From Methanospirillum hungatei JF-1 (GTDB lineage Archaea; Halobacteriota; Methanomicrobia; Methanomicrobiales; Methanospirillaceae), in assembly GCF_000013445.1 (NCBI RefSeq), contig NC_007796.1:2764936-2828935 (forward strand): a stretch of DNA of 64,000 bases, read 5' to 3'. A program made the translations under genes and the position numbers. Of this stretch, positions 25,734-34,790 are shown one piece after another (the stretch's first letter is position 1; each line of letters starts with the position of its first letter). The notes below the pieces were generated by a model. The model saw only the letters and a list, made by a program, of their open reading frames with translations. It ran no database searches and was not told the DNA's origin.

Positions 25734-26960
25734 TCAGGAGCCCCACTGGTTTATGAGATTGATAAGTGTGCGGCACCCCTCCAGTTCAAGAGCCAGAACC
25801 TCATCCCTGGTCATTCCCATTGATGTCTCACCATCAGCAGTGAGCATATCCGGTCCACGAATGACAATTCTTGATCTTCCATCTGCAGAGAGCACTTTTT
25901 CTGCTTCAGATATATGAATGAAAGATCTCCCCGGTAAAATAATCGTATCCGGCATGGTGGAGAGATCCAGTTCCTGAATATCATCTATGGTAATGAGATC
26001 CGCGATCTCTTTTTTCACCATGAAGATGAGATTCTCACCTCCTCTCGCTCTGAGGATCTGATCCAAAAAAGGACCTGCTATTGCACCGGTAATGACTCCG
26101 GCACACTTTGAAATCATTGGAAGGGTTTGAAGATGATCTGGTTCATGGGCCAGAATGAATGGAGAACCAAGATCTGGGTCATACAGGGGCGTTCCAGAGA
26201 TTCTTATACTGGTAATCTTTTGTGTTTCCTTCACCAGATCGGCAAATTCGAGAGGGGTATGGATTCGTTGTCCTGGAATGATAGGTGCATTCTGTAGGAT
26301 AAGGCCCTGCTCCGGAGTGTTTGCAAAGCGCATCAGAATAGCACCTTTCACTCCGGCTTTCTCCAGCCATCTGATGGTATCAATCAGAACCTTGCCGTCA
26401 TTCACTCCAGGCAGAATTACCAGCGCGGCATATACCTCAATTTTTTGTGCAAGCCTGTGGAGCGTTTCCAGCGAAGCTTCTGGTGTTGGATCTTTCATAT
26501 ATTTCCGGCGAAGTTCAGGGTCATGGGCAAATACTGTAAAAGAAATCTCCCGAAGGCCGTTCTCTATCAAAAATTCTGCAATATCCGGATTATCAAATCC
26601 CTTTCCGCTGGTATATCCAATGTGGATAGGTGCTTCAAGAGAGGATAAAAGTTCCATCAGGTCTGTAAATTCCGGGTAACAACTGGGGTCTCCACCACCA
26701 GAAATCGTAATCCTTGTCAGGTCACCGGTGAGCATCTGAAGGTCGGCAAGTACTTTTCCCGCAACCTCCTGCAATGGGATAAAGCCCGAATACTTCTCCT
26801 GGACACTCCGCGAACAATAATCACAGCCTTTCGTGAAAGGAAGACAGTATTTGCATCCAAATGCAGGGAGATCCTGTGCGTGTTTGAAATAGCAGTATGC
26901 ACAAAATCCTCGGCAGTCTATCCCTGGTCTGCCTCCTATGTCCACGGTCAGCTGTACCAT
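25734..26960 (-). CDS. mmp10: methanogenesis marker 10, McrA arginine C-methyltransferase (radical SAM)
   Basis: A 408-residue radical SAM enzyme. Near the start, Cys16/Cys20/Cys23 form the CX3CX2C cluster motif within GIDCRGFCAYCYFK. It is followed by CxxC pairs at 36/39 and 46/49, which are characteristic of Mmp10. TISGGGDPSCYPEF is the SAM-binding GGE-like motif. The C-terminal half matches the domain that binds cobalamin in this family. Mmp10 methylates an arginine near the active site of methyl-coenzyme M reductase, so this marks the genome as methanogenic. Upstream, a TATA-like GGTATAAG is shared with the divergent tRNA-Thr region. Confidence 0.88.
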   Translation of the reverse strand: MVQLTVDIGGRPGIDCRGFCAYCYFKHAQDLPAFGCKYCLPFTKGCDYCSRSVQEKYSGFIPLQEVAGKVLADLQMLTGDLTRITISGGGDPSCYPEFTDLMELLSSLEAPIHIGYTSGKGFDNPDIAEFLIENGLREISFTVFAHDPELRRKYMKDPTPEASLETLHRLAQKIEVYAALVILPGVNDGKVLIDTIRWLEKAGVKGAILMRFANTPEQGLILQNAPIIPGQRIHTPLEFADLVKETQKITSIRISGTPLYDPDLGSPFILAHEPDHLQTLPMISKCAGVITGAIAGPFLDQILRARGGENLIFMVKKEIADLITIDDIQELDLSTMPDTIILPGRSFIHISEAEKVLSADGRSRIVIRGPDMLTADGETSMGMTRDEVLALELEGCRTLINLINQWGS

Positions 26961-27043
26961 TCCTGATTGGTCTGTACCAGAGCAGGAAAAAGAAACCGAT
27001 CAAACATCACCTTTAAGTGTTGAGAGGTATAAGTTGTTCCCGC

Positions 27044-27116
27044 GCCTCAGTGGCTTAGCTGGCAGAGCGGTTGACTTGTAATCAACAGGTCCCGAGTTCA
27101 AATCTCGGCTGAGGCT
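27044..27116 (+). tRNA. tRNA-Thr (TGT)
   Basis: A full cloverleaf: acceptor stem GCCTCAG with CTGAGGC (seven perfect pairs), D-loop GGCTTAGCTGGCAGAGC, anticodon stem GTTGA/TCAAC around loop CTTGTAA (anticodon TGT), T-arm CCGAG TTCAAAT CTCGG, and discriminator T. No intron and no encoded CCA. A short T-rich stretch follows. Confidence 0.95.
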
Positions 27117-27637
27117 TCCCTTTTATTGACAACCCATCCTGAATTTTCTTCAAAATTAGGACTCTTGTTCTAAAGAGACTCCCATCAGTCTGATTGAACC
27201 AATTCACTGCGTTCGTAGCATGGATTGGTCAGTGATACCTACTCTCGATCTATAGAATAATCATGCCGGATGGGGCAGCGGTATGCGAATGACTTGATAG
27301 ACCGGATCAACGCGCTCAGATACTGACCGCTCTGGCGCTGGTTGATTCTGAAAAAAGAATTATGAGTTTTAGGTCTTTTCACAATATATTAAATACTTTC
27401 TCTGACCACTTAAAATAGGAAATATATTTGAGTATTTTCAGCAAAGTGGCTCTCTTTATCGGATTTTACTCCCTGACCCTCTCTGTGATTCAGCTTTTAG
27501 CCACAAAACGGATCACAAGAATATAAAATATACCAGACAACTAAGTAATGATACTTCGGAGTTACTCTCGGAGTATTCCATATCTTCATACATCAGGATA
27601 GATAGCCGGTTGTGTGAGGTATGGGTTGTATTCATTC
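27117..27637. other. long intergenic region / 5-prime leader before the S-layer gene
   Basis: About 520 bases without a supported gene. The first half (27180-27350) has ordinary composition and alternative hairpins (ACCAAT/ATTGGT and CACTG/CAGTG). The second half is AT-rich with several TATA-like runs. The best placed is GAATATAAAATATACC near 27520-27535, which would give a leader of about 95 nt. That leader contains a TACTC-TCG-GAGTA hairpin near 27562. A long, structured leader fits a very highly expressed surface-protein gene. Confidence 0.5.
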
Positions 27638-27643
27638 GGAGGA
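27638..27643 (+). promoter_or_regulatory. strong ribosome binding site of the S-layer gene
   Basis: GGAGGA lies six nt before the ATG at 27650. It decides against the upstream in-frame ATG at 27614. Between site and start the sequence ATGTAATG forms a start-stop pair overlapping the true ATG. Confidence 0.7.
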
Positions 27644-27649
27644 CATGTA

Positions 27650-30193
27650 ATGAACGCACGATTTGCAGTTGTCATGATGGTGCTTGTCGCACTTGCAATC
27701 ATGGCATTCCCCGCTACTGCAGCAATCAACAAGATCCCCGCCGGAGGAGAAGTTTTCCTTGGTGAGAAGGGACTTGATGTCTCTGCAGCAACCGGTGGCT
27801 CAAGCCAGATTGCATGGTGGCAGCCAGGTACCAACACTGAGACTGAGCAGCCTGCAGATATTCAGCAGGTTACCAACGCACAGTCATTTTATGTTTCTCC
27901 TGATATCTTCGTCGGAAAGACCGGCAACTGGTATCAGTGGAACGGCAGCGTAAAAGGCCCGCTCGCATTTAACATCAAGGAACCATCCCTTAACCTTAAG
28001 GTCTGGGACGGATCTGTAAATGAAGATGTGACCGGCAAGGCAATTCCAGTAGGCAACTACGGGAACTTTGTCGTTGAGACCAACATGCAGAGCATCATCA
28101 CCCGTCCAGGGTACCAGCCTGCAGATGCACCTTTCAAGATCAAAGTAAAGAGTGCAGATGGTGGTGTCTACACCAACCTTGTTGGAAACAACGGTAAGGA
28201 AATCTCGCTGACGAATCTTGCTGTCAACCAGCAGCTCTGGTACTGGGTATCCCCAGACGAGAAGCACACTGAGCCGGCATCCAACGATGGATGGAACACT
28301 GCAGCCGAGGACAAGTATGGCAACCGCATGTACAAGGCAGGTACCTATACAGTCTGGGCAGAGTGTAACGCCAACAAAATGAAGGATCAGTACAAGTCAC
28401 CAGACGGTTCAGACTACACCGGAAAGACCATCTCTGCAGTAAAGAGTGTTCAGATCGCCACCGACCAGGTGAAGATCGAAGCCAACAAGGACACTGTAGT
28501 CCGTGGCAACCCATTCTCTGTCACCATCACTGGTGTCCCGAACGCTGAGTACTATGTCTGGGCAAAGGGATCCGGCTCAATGACCGGCCAGCCTGATGAC
28601 CAGCCACCGATGATTCTGTCCACCCAGGCTGATGTCAAGCAGGACGCAGCTGCAGGACCATACGAGATCGGTAAGTACCAGTACGAGGGAGGAGCAGGGA
28701 AGAGCATCAAGCAGGATGTCCCCGATGATCCCGAATTCCATGGAACCAAGTTCTACGCACTTGTAAAACTTAACTCCAGTGGAACCAGAACCGTTGAGTG
28801 GAAGACCTCCAAGGACACCAAGGACAAGAAGTACACTATCCGTGTAGAACGCAAATCCGGAAGCCAGTACAAGTCTGATGAGGTCGATGTCAAGGTAGAG
28901 AAGGGCGATGTTACCATCGTTGCATCTGGAGACCAGAGCTACTACCTTGGTGAGGAAGTCAAACTCTCCGGTACCAACTCCGAGACTGACGTTACCTATC
29001 TGTTCATCACCGGTCCAAACCTCCCGAACGCAGGTGGTATGCTGAAATCCCCACGTAAGGAAGTCAACAACGACCAGCCGGCATCCTTTGACCAGGCTGA
29101 CGTTCAGGATGACGACACCTACGAGTTCAAGTGGCAGACCGCCAACCTTGAGATGGATGCAGGTACCTACACCGTTTACGCAGTCAGCGCTCCGCGCGAC
29201 AAGGATCACCTCAGTGACGCACAGTACGACACTGTCTCACTTGTGATCAAGAAGCCGTACATCCAGGCAACCGCTTCAGCAAGTGTTGTTGCAAAGGGTG
29301 ACAAGATGTACCTCCGTGGTACTGCAGAAGGCGACCCGTCCAAGGGTGTCGCAATCTGGATCCTTGGTAAGAACAAAGTTCTCTACGCAACTGAATCCGT
29401 GAACGATGACATGTCATTCGAGCATGAGATTAAGAGCGCAGAAACTGCATCTCTCTATGCAGGGCAGTACTTCGTTGTTATCCAGCACCCAATGTACAAC
29501 AATGAGTTCGATGTCTACCCAGACAACCCACTCGAACCACAGAAGATCCTCGGTGCATACCCGACCCGTGACTCTGAAGTCTTCAGAATCGGCGGTGCAG
29601 GTGCACTTCAGGGAACTGACGCAGCAGAGGCACTTGTAAGAGCAATTGACTCAGCTATGGTAGATGATATCTACACCAAGATGCAGTTCCTCGTTGAGGA
29701 GCCAAAGGTCTCCATCAATCCGATTGGAGAACAGGCTGTAGGTTCCAAGTTTGAGATCACTGGTACCACCAACCTCATGTATGACGACAACGATCTGCTG
29801 GTCGAGGTCACTTCATCCTCATTCAAGCCGACCGACAAGTCACAGAGTGGTGAGTTCAACGGTGCAACCGGAACTATCAAGGTTCAGCAGGGCACCGATG
29901 GTCTGAACAAGTGGAGTTTCACTGTCGATGCAAGCACCTTCAAGCCGGATGAGTACATCGTCCGTGTCTCTGGTGTTACCACCGATGTTGTCGAGACTGC
30001 TCTCTTCAACGTTGTTGAGGCTGGCGCAGCACCGGTCGCCCCGGTTGTTGCACCAACTGAAGCACCCGTTGTTGAAGTAACTGCAGAGGCGCCAGCTGTT
30101 GAAGAACCAGTTGCAGAGGAAACCAACGCAACTGAAACCAACACAACTGAAGAAGCACCTGTTGCAGAAGAACCAGTCAACAAGACTGCGTAA
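27650..30193 (+). CDS. major S-layer-type surface protein (DUF3821 N-terminus)
   Basis: An 847-residue secreted protein. A signal peptide ends FPATA (about residue 24). It is followed by INKIPAGGEVFLGEKGLDVSA, the start pattern of DUF3821 found in Methanomicrobiales surface proteins. Long beta-rich repeats follow to about 790. The last 60 residues are a Pro/Ala/Val/Glu/Thr-rich acidic tail ending NKTA, with no membrane helix or sorting motif. Codon choice is unusually uniform (for example ACC, AAC, AAG and GGT), unlike its neighbours, as in very highly expressed genes. A strong GGAGGA site, a long leader and its own terminator agree. It is probably a principal cell-envelope or S-layer subunit; N-glycosylation sites (NxT) are present. 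Confidence 0.82.
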   Translation: MNARFAVVMMVLVALAIMAFPATAAINKIPAGGEVFLGEKGLDVSAATGGSSQIAWWQPGTNTETEQPADIQQVTNAQSFYVSPDIFVGKTGNWYQWNGSVKGPLAFNIKEPSLNLKVWDGSVNEDVTGKAIPVGNYGNFVVETNMQSIITRPGYQPADAPFKIKVKSADGGVYTNLVGNNGKEISLTNLAVNQQLWYWVSPDEKHTEPASNDGWNTAAEDKYGNRMYKAGTYTVWAECNANKMKDQYKSPDGSDYTGKTISAVKSVQIATDQVKIEANKDTVVRGNPFSVTITGVPNAEYYVWAKGSGSMTGQPDDQPPMILSTQADVKQDAAAGPYEIGKYQYEGGAGKSIKQDVPDDPEFHGTKFYALVKLNSSGTRTVEWKTSKDTKDKKYTIRVERKSGSQYKSDEVDVKVEKGDVTIVASGDQSYYLGEEVKLSGTNSETDVTYLFITGPNLPNAGGMLKSPRKEVNNDQPASFDQADVQDDDTYEFKWQTANLEMDAGTYTVYAVSAPRDKDHLSDAQYDTVSLVIKKPYIQATASASVVAKGDKMYLRGTAEGDPSKGVAIWILGKNKVLYATESVNDDMSFEHEIKSAETASLYAGQYFVVIQHPMYNNEFDVYPDNPLEPQKILGAYPTRDSEVFRIGGAGALQGTDAAEALVRAIDSAMVDDIYTKMQFLVEEPKVSINPIGEQAVGSKFEITGTTNLMYDDNDLLVEVTSSSFKPTDKSQSGEFNGATGTIKVQQGTDGLNKWSFTVDASTFKPDEYIVRVSGVTTDVVETALFNVVEAGAAPVAPVVAPTEAPVVEVTAEAPAVEEPVAEETNATETNTTEEAPVAEEPVNKTA

Positions 30194-30224
30194 ATTAAAT
30201 CAGGTTTAACATCTGATTTCCCTG

Positions 30225-30248
30225 GAAACCCGGGGTTTCTTTTTTTTT
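30225..30248 (+). terminator. hairpin plus T-run terminator after the S-layer gene
   Basis: GAAACC (30225-30230) pairs with GGTTTC (30234-30239), followed by a run of nine T. It lies 31 nt after the stop codon. Confidence 0.7.
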
Positions 30249-30342
30249 ATAAAATTCTTCCGGAATATTTCAGATTATTTTCCGAATTGACCATTTCTCT
30301 ACCAAAATCATCAAAAGGGATCCTAACGATACGTAAGAACCA

Positions 30343-31536
30343 ATGAATTATCGTTTTGCAGATCGGATGAGAAAAACTCCCCGTTCGTTTATTCGCGAAA
30401 CACTAAAAGTTACAGAACATCCTGATATCATCTCATTTGCAGGCGGTCTTCCGAATCCATCAGTTTTCCCCGTCCAGGAACTTGCGAAGACAGCTGAGGA
30501 GGTAATCAGGGAAGATGGCCCGGCGGCTCTTCAGTATGCAACAACTGAGGGATTTCTGCCATTACGAAACTGGATTGCAGAAAGGTATGCTCACAGGTAT
30601 GGGATTTCGGTTACGCCAGATGAGATCCTTATTACCCACGGTTCCCAGCAATGTCTTGATTTAATTGGTAAGATATTCATTGATAAAGGCACTCATATCG
30701 GGATTGAACGGCCCGGGTATCTCGGAGCAATTCAGGCATTTTCTCTGTATGAACCTGCATTTGTACCGATCTCATTAGAAATGGATGGCCCCGCTCTTGA
30801 TGATCTTCAGAATTTTCTGCAGATAAAGAATTGCGGGTTTTTTTATGGGGTTCCAAATTCCCAGAATCCCTCAGGAATCACCTGGTCGGATGAAAAACGC
30901 AGGGCAGTGGCAGATTCTCTCCATGATAATAAAGGGATTTTCATCGAGGATGATGCATATGGGGAGATCAGATTCCGGGGCGATATCCCGCGTCCGGTGA
31001 AGACAATGGTTCCTGATCAGGTCGTCATGAATGGCTCTTTTTCGAAGATTATTACCCCCGGAATGAGGATGGGGTGGATCTGTGCTCCAAAGCCTATAAT
31101 GGATCAACTTGTTACGGCAAAGCAGGGCACTGATCTCCATTCAAGCATCCTTGCCCAGCGGATTATATACCGATATCTTTCAGAATATCCCATTGATGCC
31201 TACATCAAAAGGATTTCAGATACCTATAAATGCCAATGCGACTCTATGGTCCGCTCTATTCAAGAACATTTTCCTGAATCAGTTTCATATACCATTCCTG
31301 AAGGGGGGATGTTTCTCTGGGTGACCCTTCCGGAGAATATATCCTCAATGGAAGTATTTGCGAGAGCATTAAAGGAGAAAGTTGCGGTGTTACCTGGTAT
31401 TCCTTTCTATACAGATGGAGGCGGGTTTAATACGTTACGTCTCAACTTTACAAACTCATCACATGAAAAAATTGAGGACGGGATTATTCGATTAAGCAGG
31501 GTACTGAATAGGTTACTTGAAAAATCCGAAAGATAA
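30343..31536 (+). CDS. PLP-dependent class I/II aminotransferase (2-aminoadipate/MocR-like)
   Basis: A 397-residue cytoplasmic enzyme. Markers are ISFAGGLPNPSVFP (start of the fold), the cofactor strand THGSQQCLDLIG, the Asp-binding strand EDDAYGEIRF and the Schiff-base Lys in NGSFSKIITPGMRMGW. The length suits the multi-substrate LysN/2-aminoadipate transaminase group; the exact donor and acceptor are not decided by sequence. A monocistronic unit with terminator sequence on both sides. No clear ribosome site precedes the ATG, so it may be leaderless. Confidence 0.85.
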   Translation: MNYRFADRMRKTPRSFIRETLKVTEHPDIISFAGGLPNPSVFPVQELAKTAEEVIREDGPAALQYATTEGFLPLRNWIAERYAHRYGISVTPDEILITHGSQQCLDLIGKIFIDKGTHIGIERPGYLGAIQAFSLYEPAFVPISLEMDGPALDDLQNFLQIKNCGFFYGVPNSQNPSGITWSDEKRRAVADSLHDNKGIFIEDDAYGEIRFRGDIPRPVKTMVPDQVVMNGSFSKIITPGMRMGWICAPKPIMDQLVTAKQGTDLHSSILAQRIIYRYLSEYPIDAYIKRISDTYKCQCDSMVRSIQEHFPESVSYTIPEGGMFLWVTLPENISSMEVFARALKEKVAVLPGIPFYTDGGGFNTLRLNFTNSSHEKIEDGIIRLSRVLNRLLEKSER

Positions 31537-31621
31537 ATTCAATTTATTCGGATTTTTATGCAACGATAACCCAATTTTTGTATAAGTAATTCTTAATTAT
31601 TTATGTAAGATTCTTCATGAA

Positions 31622-32521
31622 CTAGTTATTGACTACGGAATTCTTTTTTGAACTTATCACTGCTGTAAGTCCGCTTTGTGGAGGTATTGTCTTTTCCGGA
31701 CCTATTGTATAAGTTGATATAACCATTGGTTCCGGTTTCTCAACGATTATTGAAAAAATTTTATCAAAAATTATGTTATTTTCAACATCGCTAAAAACCA
31801 CTGATAACTCTTTATTCTTTGTTGCCTGGAAGGTATATGATAGATTCTGAGCTCCTCCCTTAGATACATGTTTGTCTGAAAGAGTTCTCCCTTTCTCCTG
31901 TATTGACATCTCTCCTGGAATATTTGTGTTATTACACACGATCTCAAATTTAATTATCTCTCCAGATTGAACCAGTATATTATTGTCTTTATTCTTATTT
32001 GAATCAAAAATGAGAGTTCTTCCAGATAATATCTGAATATTTATATTTACAGAAGGCTCCTCCTGACCAGATTTATCAGATTTAGCAATGTGAGAATTGT
32101 CTGTTATAATCATTTGAATTGGTTTTGGAGTAGAAACCGGCGATGGTTCAGGGATGGAGTTTGGGTTTTGGTTATAAGAATATGGGATGTAACCCTTGCA
32201 AGGGCATGAACATTTTTTTCTCCCCTTGACTATTACTTCTTCACAGCCATCATACATGCAGTAAGGATCATAGTCACTCGGGTTACAGATACAGGATTCA
32301 TAATCTGGATTAAATTCACATGAACGACCTGGTGGGCAGCACGCAGTAGTACCTGAATATGAAGAATATTTCTGAGTCTCAATTTTTTCGTTATAATTAT
32401 CCGATATATTCTTTGAAAAAGTGGAGGCTTTTAATGAATCAGGGGTATCAGCTGGAGATGTGCTGATAATAATACAGAGGATAAGCACGTTCACAATAAT
32501 GAGAAAACATTTTATATTCAT
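31622..32521 (-). CDS. secreted Cys-rich hypothetical protein
   Basis: A 299-residue protein. A signal peptide (about 1-25, LIIVNVLILCIIIST) precedes a disordered Ser/Asn region, then a dense cysteine cluster at about 60-110 that includes CCPPGRSC, CICNPS and KKCSCPCKG. A beta-rich domain of about 130 residues without Cys follows and ends before the C-terminus. No catalytic motif is seen and I do not recognise a family. The DNA is clearly more AT-rich than the flanks and codon use differs, which suggests recent acquisition or relaxed selection. It is separated by 56 nt from the DUF6125 gene on the same strand. Confidence 0.65.
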   Translation of the reverse strand: MNIKCFLIIVNVLILCIIISTSPADTPDSLKASTFSKNISDNYNEKIETQKYSSYSGTTACCPPGRSCEFNPDYESCICNPSDYDPYCMYDGCEEVIVKGRKKCSCPCKGYIPYSYNQNPNSIPEPSPVSTPKPIQMIITDNSHIAKSDKSGQEEPSVNINIQILSGRTLIFDSNKNKDNNILVQSGEIIKFEIVCNNTNIPGEMSIQEKGRTLSDKHVSKGGAQNLSYTFQATKNKELSVVFSDVENNIIFDKIFSIIVEKPEPMVISTYTIGPEKTIPPQSGLTAVISSKKNSVVNN

Positions 32522-32577
32522 AAAGATTGATGGTTCCGAGATCTCTTATTCATGATGGTTCCCTAATAAGACAGGTA

Positions 32578-33072
32578 TTATATAGTAAACCGCCATCCAC
32601 AATGATAGGTTCGGATCATGGTATCAGGTGGACATGCGATACATTCAACATTTATCTTCGGGTCAATGGTACGAGCAAATATCTTGTAATCAATCAGACC
32701 AATTCTCTTGCAAGGAAATAACGGGAGGCCTTTTCTGTCACGTGCCGCCTGGGTTCTGCATGAGTTCATAAATAACTCCAGAACTCCTGGGACAGGTTTT
32801 CGTATTTCATAGGTGTTCAGGAGGGAGAAGAGCCGATGGTGCAGGGCAGTTTCCAATACCTCCAGTCCGCCACCGGAAGGAAGGGCTAGACGGGTCATGA
32901 TTCGATCCGCTTCTATCCTCGAGAACTCTTTCCAGACAGCAGCATCACACTCAAGAGCGATATCAAGCCCAAACCGTTTTTCAATCTCTAAAAACCATAG
33001 TCCGTCGATTGCAAGCCAGTTCTTTGCCGCATCAATCAGTTCTTTTTTCAATTCTATAGAATTATCAGTCAT
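32578..33072 (-). CDS. DUF6125-family protein
   Basis: A 164-residue soluble protein matching the DUF6125 pattern. An alpha-helical first half (DGLWFLEIEKRFGLDIALECD) is followed by RTQAARDRKGLPLFPCKRIG and a C-terminal IDPKINVECIACPPD block ending in CGWRF. The conserved Cys and CPPD residues suggest metal or cofactor binding, but no reaction is established to my knowledge. It overlaps the ABC permease gene by four nt (ATGA), so it is translated with the exporter. Confidence 0.7.
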   Translation of the reverse strand: MTDNSIELKKELIDAAKNWLAIDGLWFLEIEKRFGLDIALECDAAVWKEFSRIEADRIMTRLALPSGGGLEVLETALHHRLFSLLNTYEIRKPVPGVLELFMNSCRTQAARDRKGLPLFPCKRIGLIDYKIFARTIDPKINVECIACPPDTMIRTYHCGWRFTI

Positions 33073-33860
33073 ACAATGAGTCTCCGTTCAAAGAGCCGGA
33101 TAGCCAGCACTGAAAAGACTATGGTTCCGAGGACTATCCATGTGATGTTCAAAGCCCATAATGGGTCAGTGCTTTCGGTAAGAAGTCCCCTAATCAGACT
33201 GACCACATGGGTAAGTGGCAGGAATATGAGGGCCAGAATCTGAACAATCCAGGGGAGGAGGTGCAGAGGAAAAAACGTCCCTGAAAAGAGAAACATCGGT
33301 GCGATGAAGAGAGTAGCCGGGTATGAAATGGTATCTATTGAGGGTGAAACCGCAGAAAAACATGCGGCAATACCGGAGAATAACAAACCTGCAACGAATG
33401 AGAGGGGGAGTGCAAGGAGTAACCCGACTGGAGAGGCTAGTCCCAGCAGAAGGAGAATGATGCTGATTGACAGAGCAGAGATCAAACCCCTGGTTGCTCC
33501 CCAGAATATCTCTCCCAGGATAACTTCATGAATGGTGATCGGTGTTGCAAGCAGTGCATCAAATGTCTTCTGATAATACATGCGAACATATGTCCCATAC
33601 GCACATTCAAAGAAGGATGCATTCATCACGGATGCTGCAAGGATTGCCGGTGCAATAAATCTGACATATGGGAGCCCCTCAATATCGGTGATATATGCTC
33701 CGATTCCAAACCCGATCGCCCCAAGGTACAAAAGAGGTTCGATGAACGGAGGAAGAAGGTTGACACGAATATTTTTACGAAATACCAGAGCATTCCGAAG
33801 CCAGACATGGTATGCACCAATAAAAAGGATCCTGAATTTTTTACCCGTCTTCCTCCTCAT
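33069..33860 (-). CDS. ABC-2 type transporter permease (NodJ-like)
   Basis: A 263-residue membrane protein with about six helices and the ABC-2 signature region near FDALLATPITIHEVILGEIFWGATRG. The length and topology are those of NodJ/DrrB-type exporters. Four-nt ATGA overlaps join it to the ATPase gene before it and the DUF6125 gene after it. The substrate is unknown; the pair should export a small molecule or lipid-linked compound. Confidence 0.85.
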   Translation of the reverse strand: MRRKTGKKFRILFIGAYHVWLRNALVFRKNIRVNLLPPFIEPLLYLGAIGFGIGAYITDIEGLPYVRFIAPAILAASVMNASFFECAYGTYVRMYYQKTFDALLATPITIHEVILGEIFWGATRGLISALSISIILLLLGLASPVGLLLALPLSFVAGLLFSGIAACFSAVSPSIDTISYPATLFIAPMFLFSGTFFPLHLLPWIVQILALIFLPLTHVVSLIRGLLTESTDPLWALNITWIVLGTIVFSVLAIRLFERRLIV

Positions 33861-34789
33861 TCACGAATCCTCCTTCCGGTCAGCATTAAGAATACATCTT
33901 CGAGTGATCCTGGCCGGGTGATAACCCGTATTCCCTGGAATTTGTCCATCAATATGTTAGCCAGTTCACGAGGTTTATCGGTTCGTATCTGTATCGTCTC
34001 TCCGCCAATCTCAAACGAGATATTCATCAAATTCAGATACCTGCTAACCTCATCAGTATTGTCTGTCTCGACAATATCCATACCGATATAGGCTCTGACC
34101 AGTTCATCCGGAGATCCTTCAACCAGAATATTCCCATGATCCATGATCACCAGCCGGTCACAGAGACGGGCTGCCTCATCAAGATAGTGTGTCGTCAGAA
34201 CGATGGTGTGCCCTTCCGCACGTAATTTCAGAAGTTTCTCCCAGATGTGATGGCGGGCCTGTGGATCCAGGCCGATGGTCGGCTCGTCAAGGATGAGAAG
34301 ATCCGGATTGTTCATGAGAGATCGTGCAAGGTGCAGTCTTCTTTTCATCCCTCCAGAGAGTTTCTCGATTATAGTGTCCATTTTAGCCTCAAGTTCAAAA
34401 AATTCAAGAAGGCTTAGAGCACGTTTTTCAGCATCGGACTTTGGGATATCAAAGAATCTTGCATACATCACGAGGTTGTCAAAAACTGACAGGTCGGGAT
34501 CGAGATTTGTCTCCTGTGGGACAACACCAATTCTCTTCCTGATGTTTCTTCCTGAAAACTCCGGATCCTCTCCGAATATTTTCAGTTCTCCTCCGGACCG
34601 GGGAGAGACACATTGCACCATCTTCATGGTTGTCGTCTTTCCAGCTCCGTTCGGTCCGAGAAATCCGAAAAGTTCTCCTTTTGTTACAGAAAAAGTGATG
34701 CCATTTACCGCAGTCAGCTCGCGGTATCGTTTAATAAGGCCTGTTGCCTCAATTACCTGGTTCGGAAGAGAGGAGTCTGATGTATTCAT
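33857..34789 (-). CDS. ABC transporter ATP-binding protein (NodI/DrrA-like)
   Basis: A 310-residue ATPase. Walker A is GPNGAGKTTTMKM, the signature is LSGGMKRRLHLARSL, Walker B is LLILDEPTIGLDP and the switch His is in TTHYLDEA. A C-terminal extension of about 80 residues is typical of DrrA-like exporters. It is paired with the downstream permease. One nt separates its ATG from the stop of the presenilin-like gene. Confidence 0.93.
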   Translation of the reverse strand: MNTSDSSLPNQVIEATGLIKRYRELTAVNGITFSVTKGELFGFLGPNGAGKTTTMKMVQCVSPRSGGELKIFGEDPEFSGRNIRKRIGVVPQETNLDPDLSVFDNLVMYARFFDIPKSDAEKRALSLLEFFELEAKMDTIIEKLSGGMKRRLHLARSLMNNPDLLILDEPTIGLDPQARHHIWEKLLKLRAEGHTIVLTTHYLDEAARLCDRLVIMDHGNILVEGSPDELVRAYIGMDIVETDNTDEVSRYLNLMNISFEIGGETIQIRTDKPRELANILMDKFQGIRVITRPGSLEDVFLMLTGRRIRE

Positions 34790-34790
34790 A

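Noticed and set aside
27198-27234. H-type pseudoknot from interleaved pairs
   Set aside because: No bases remain between the two 3-prime strands to cross a six-bp helix, so both helices cannot form together; kept only as competing hairpins.
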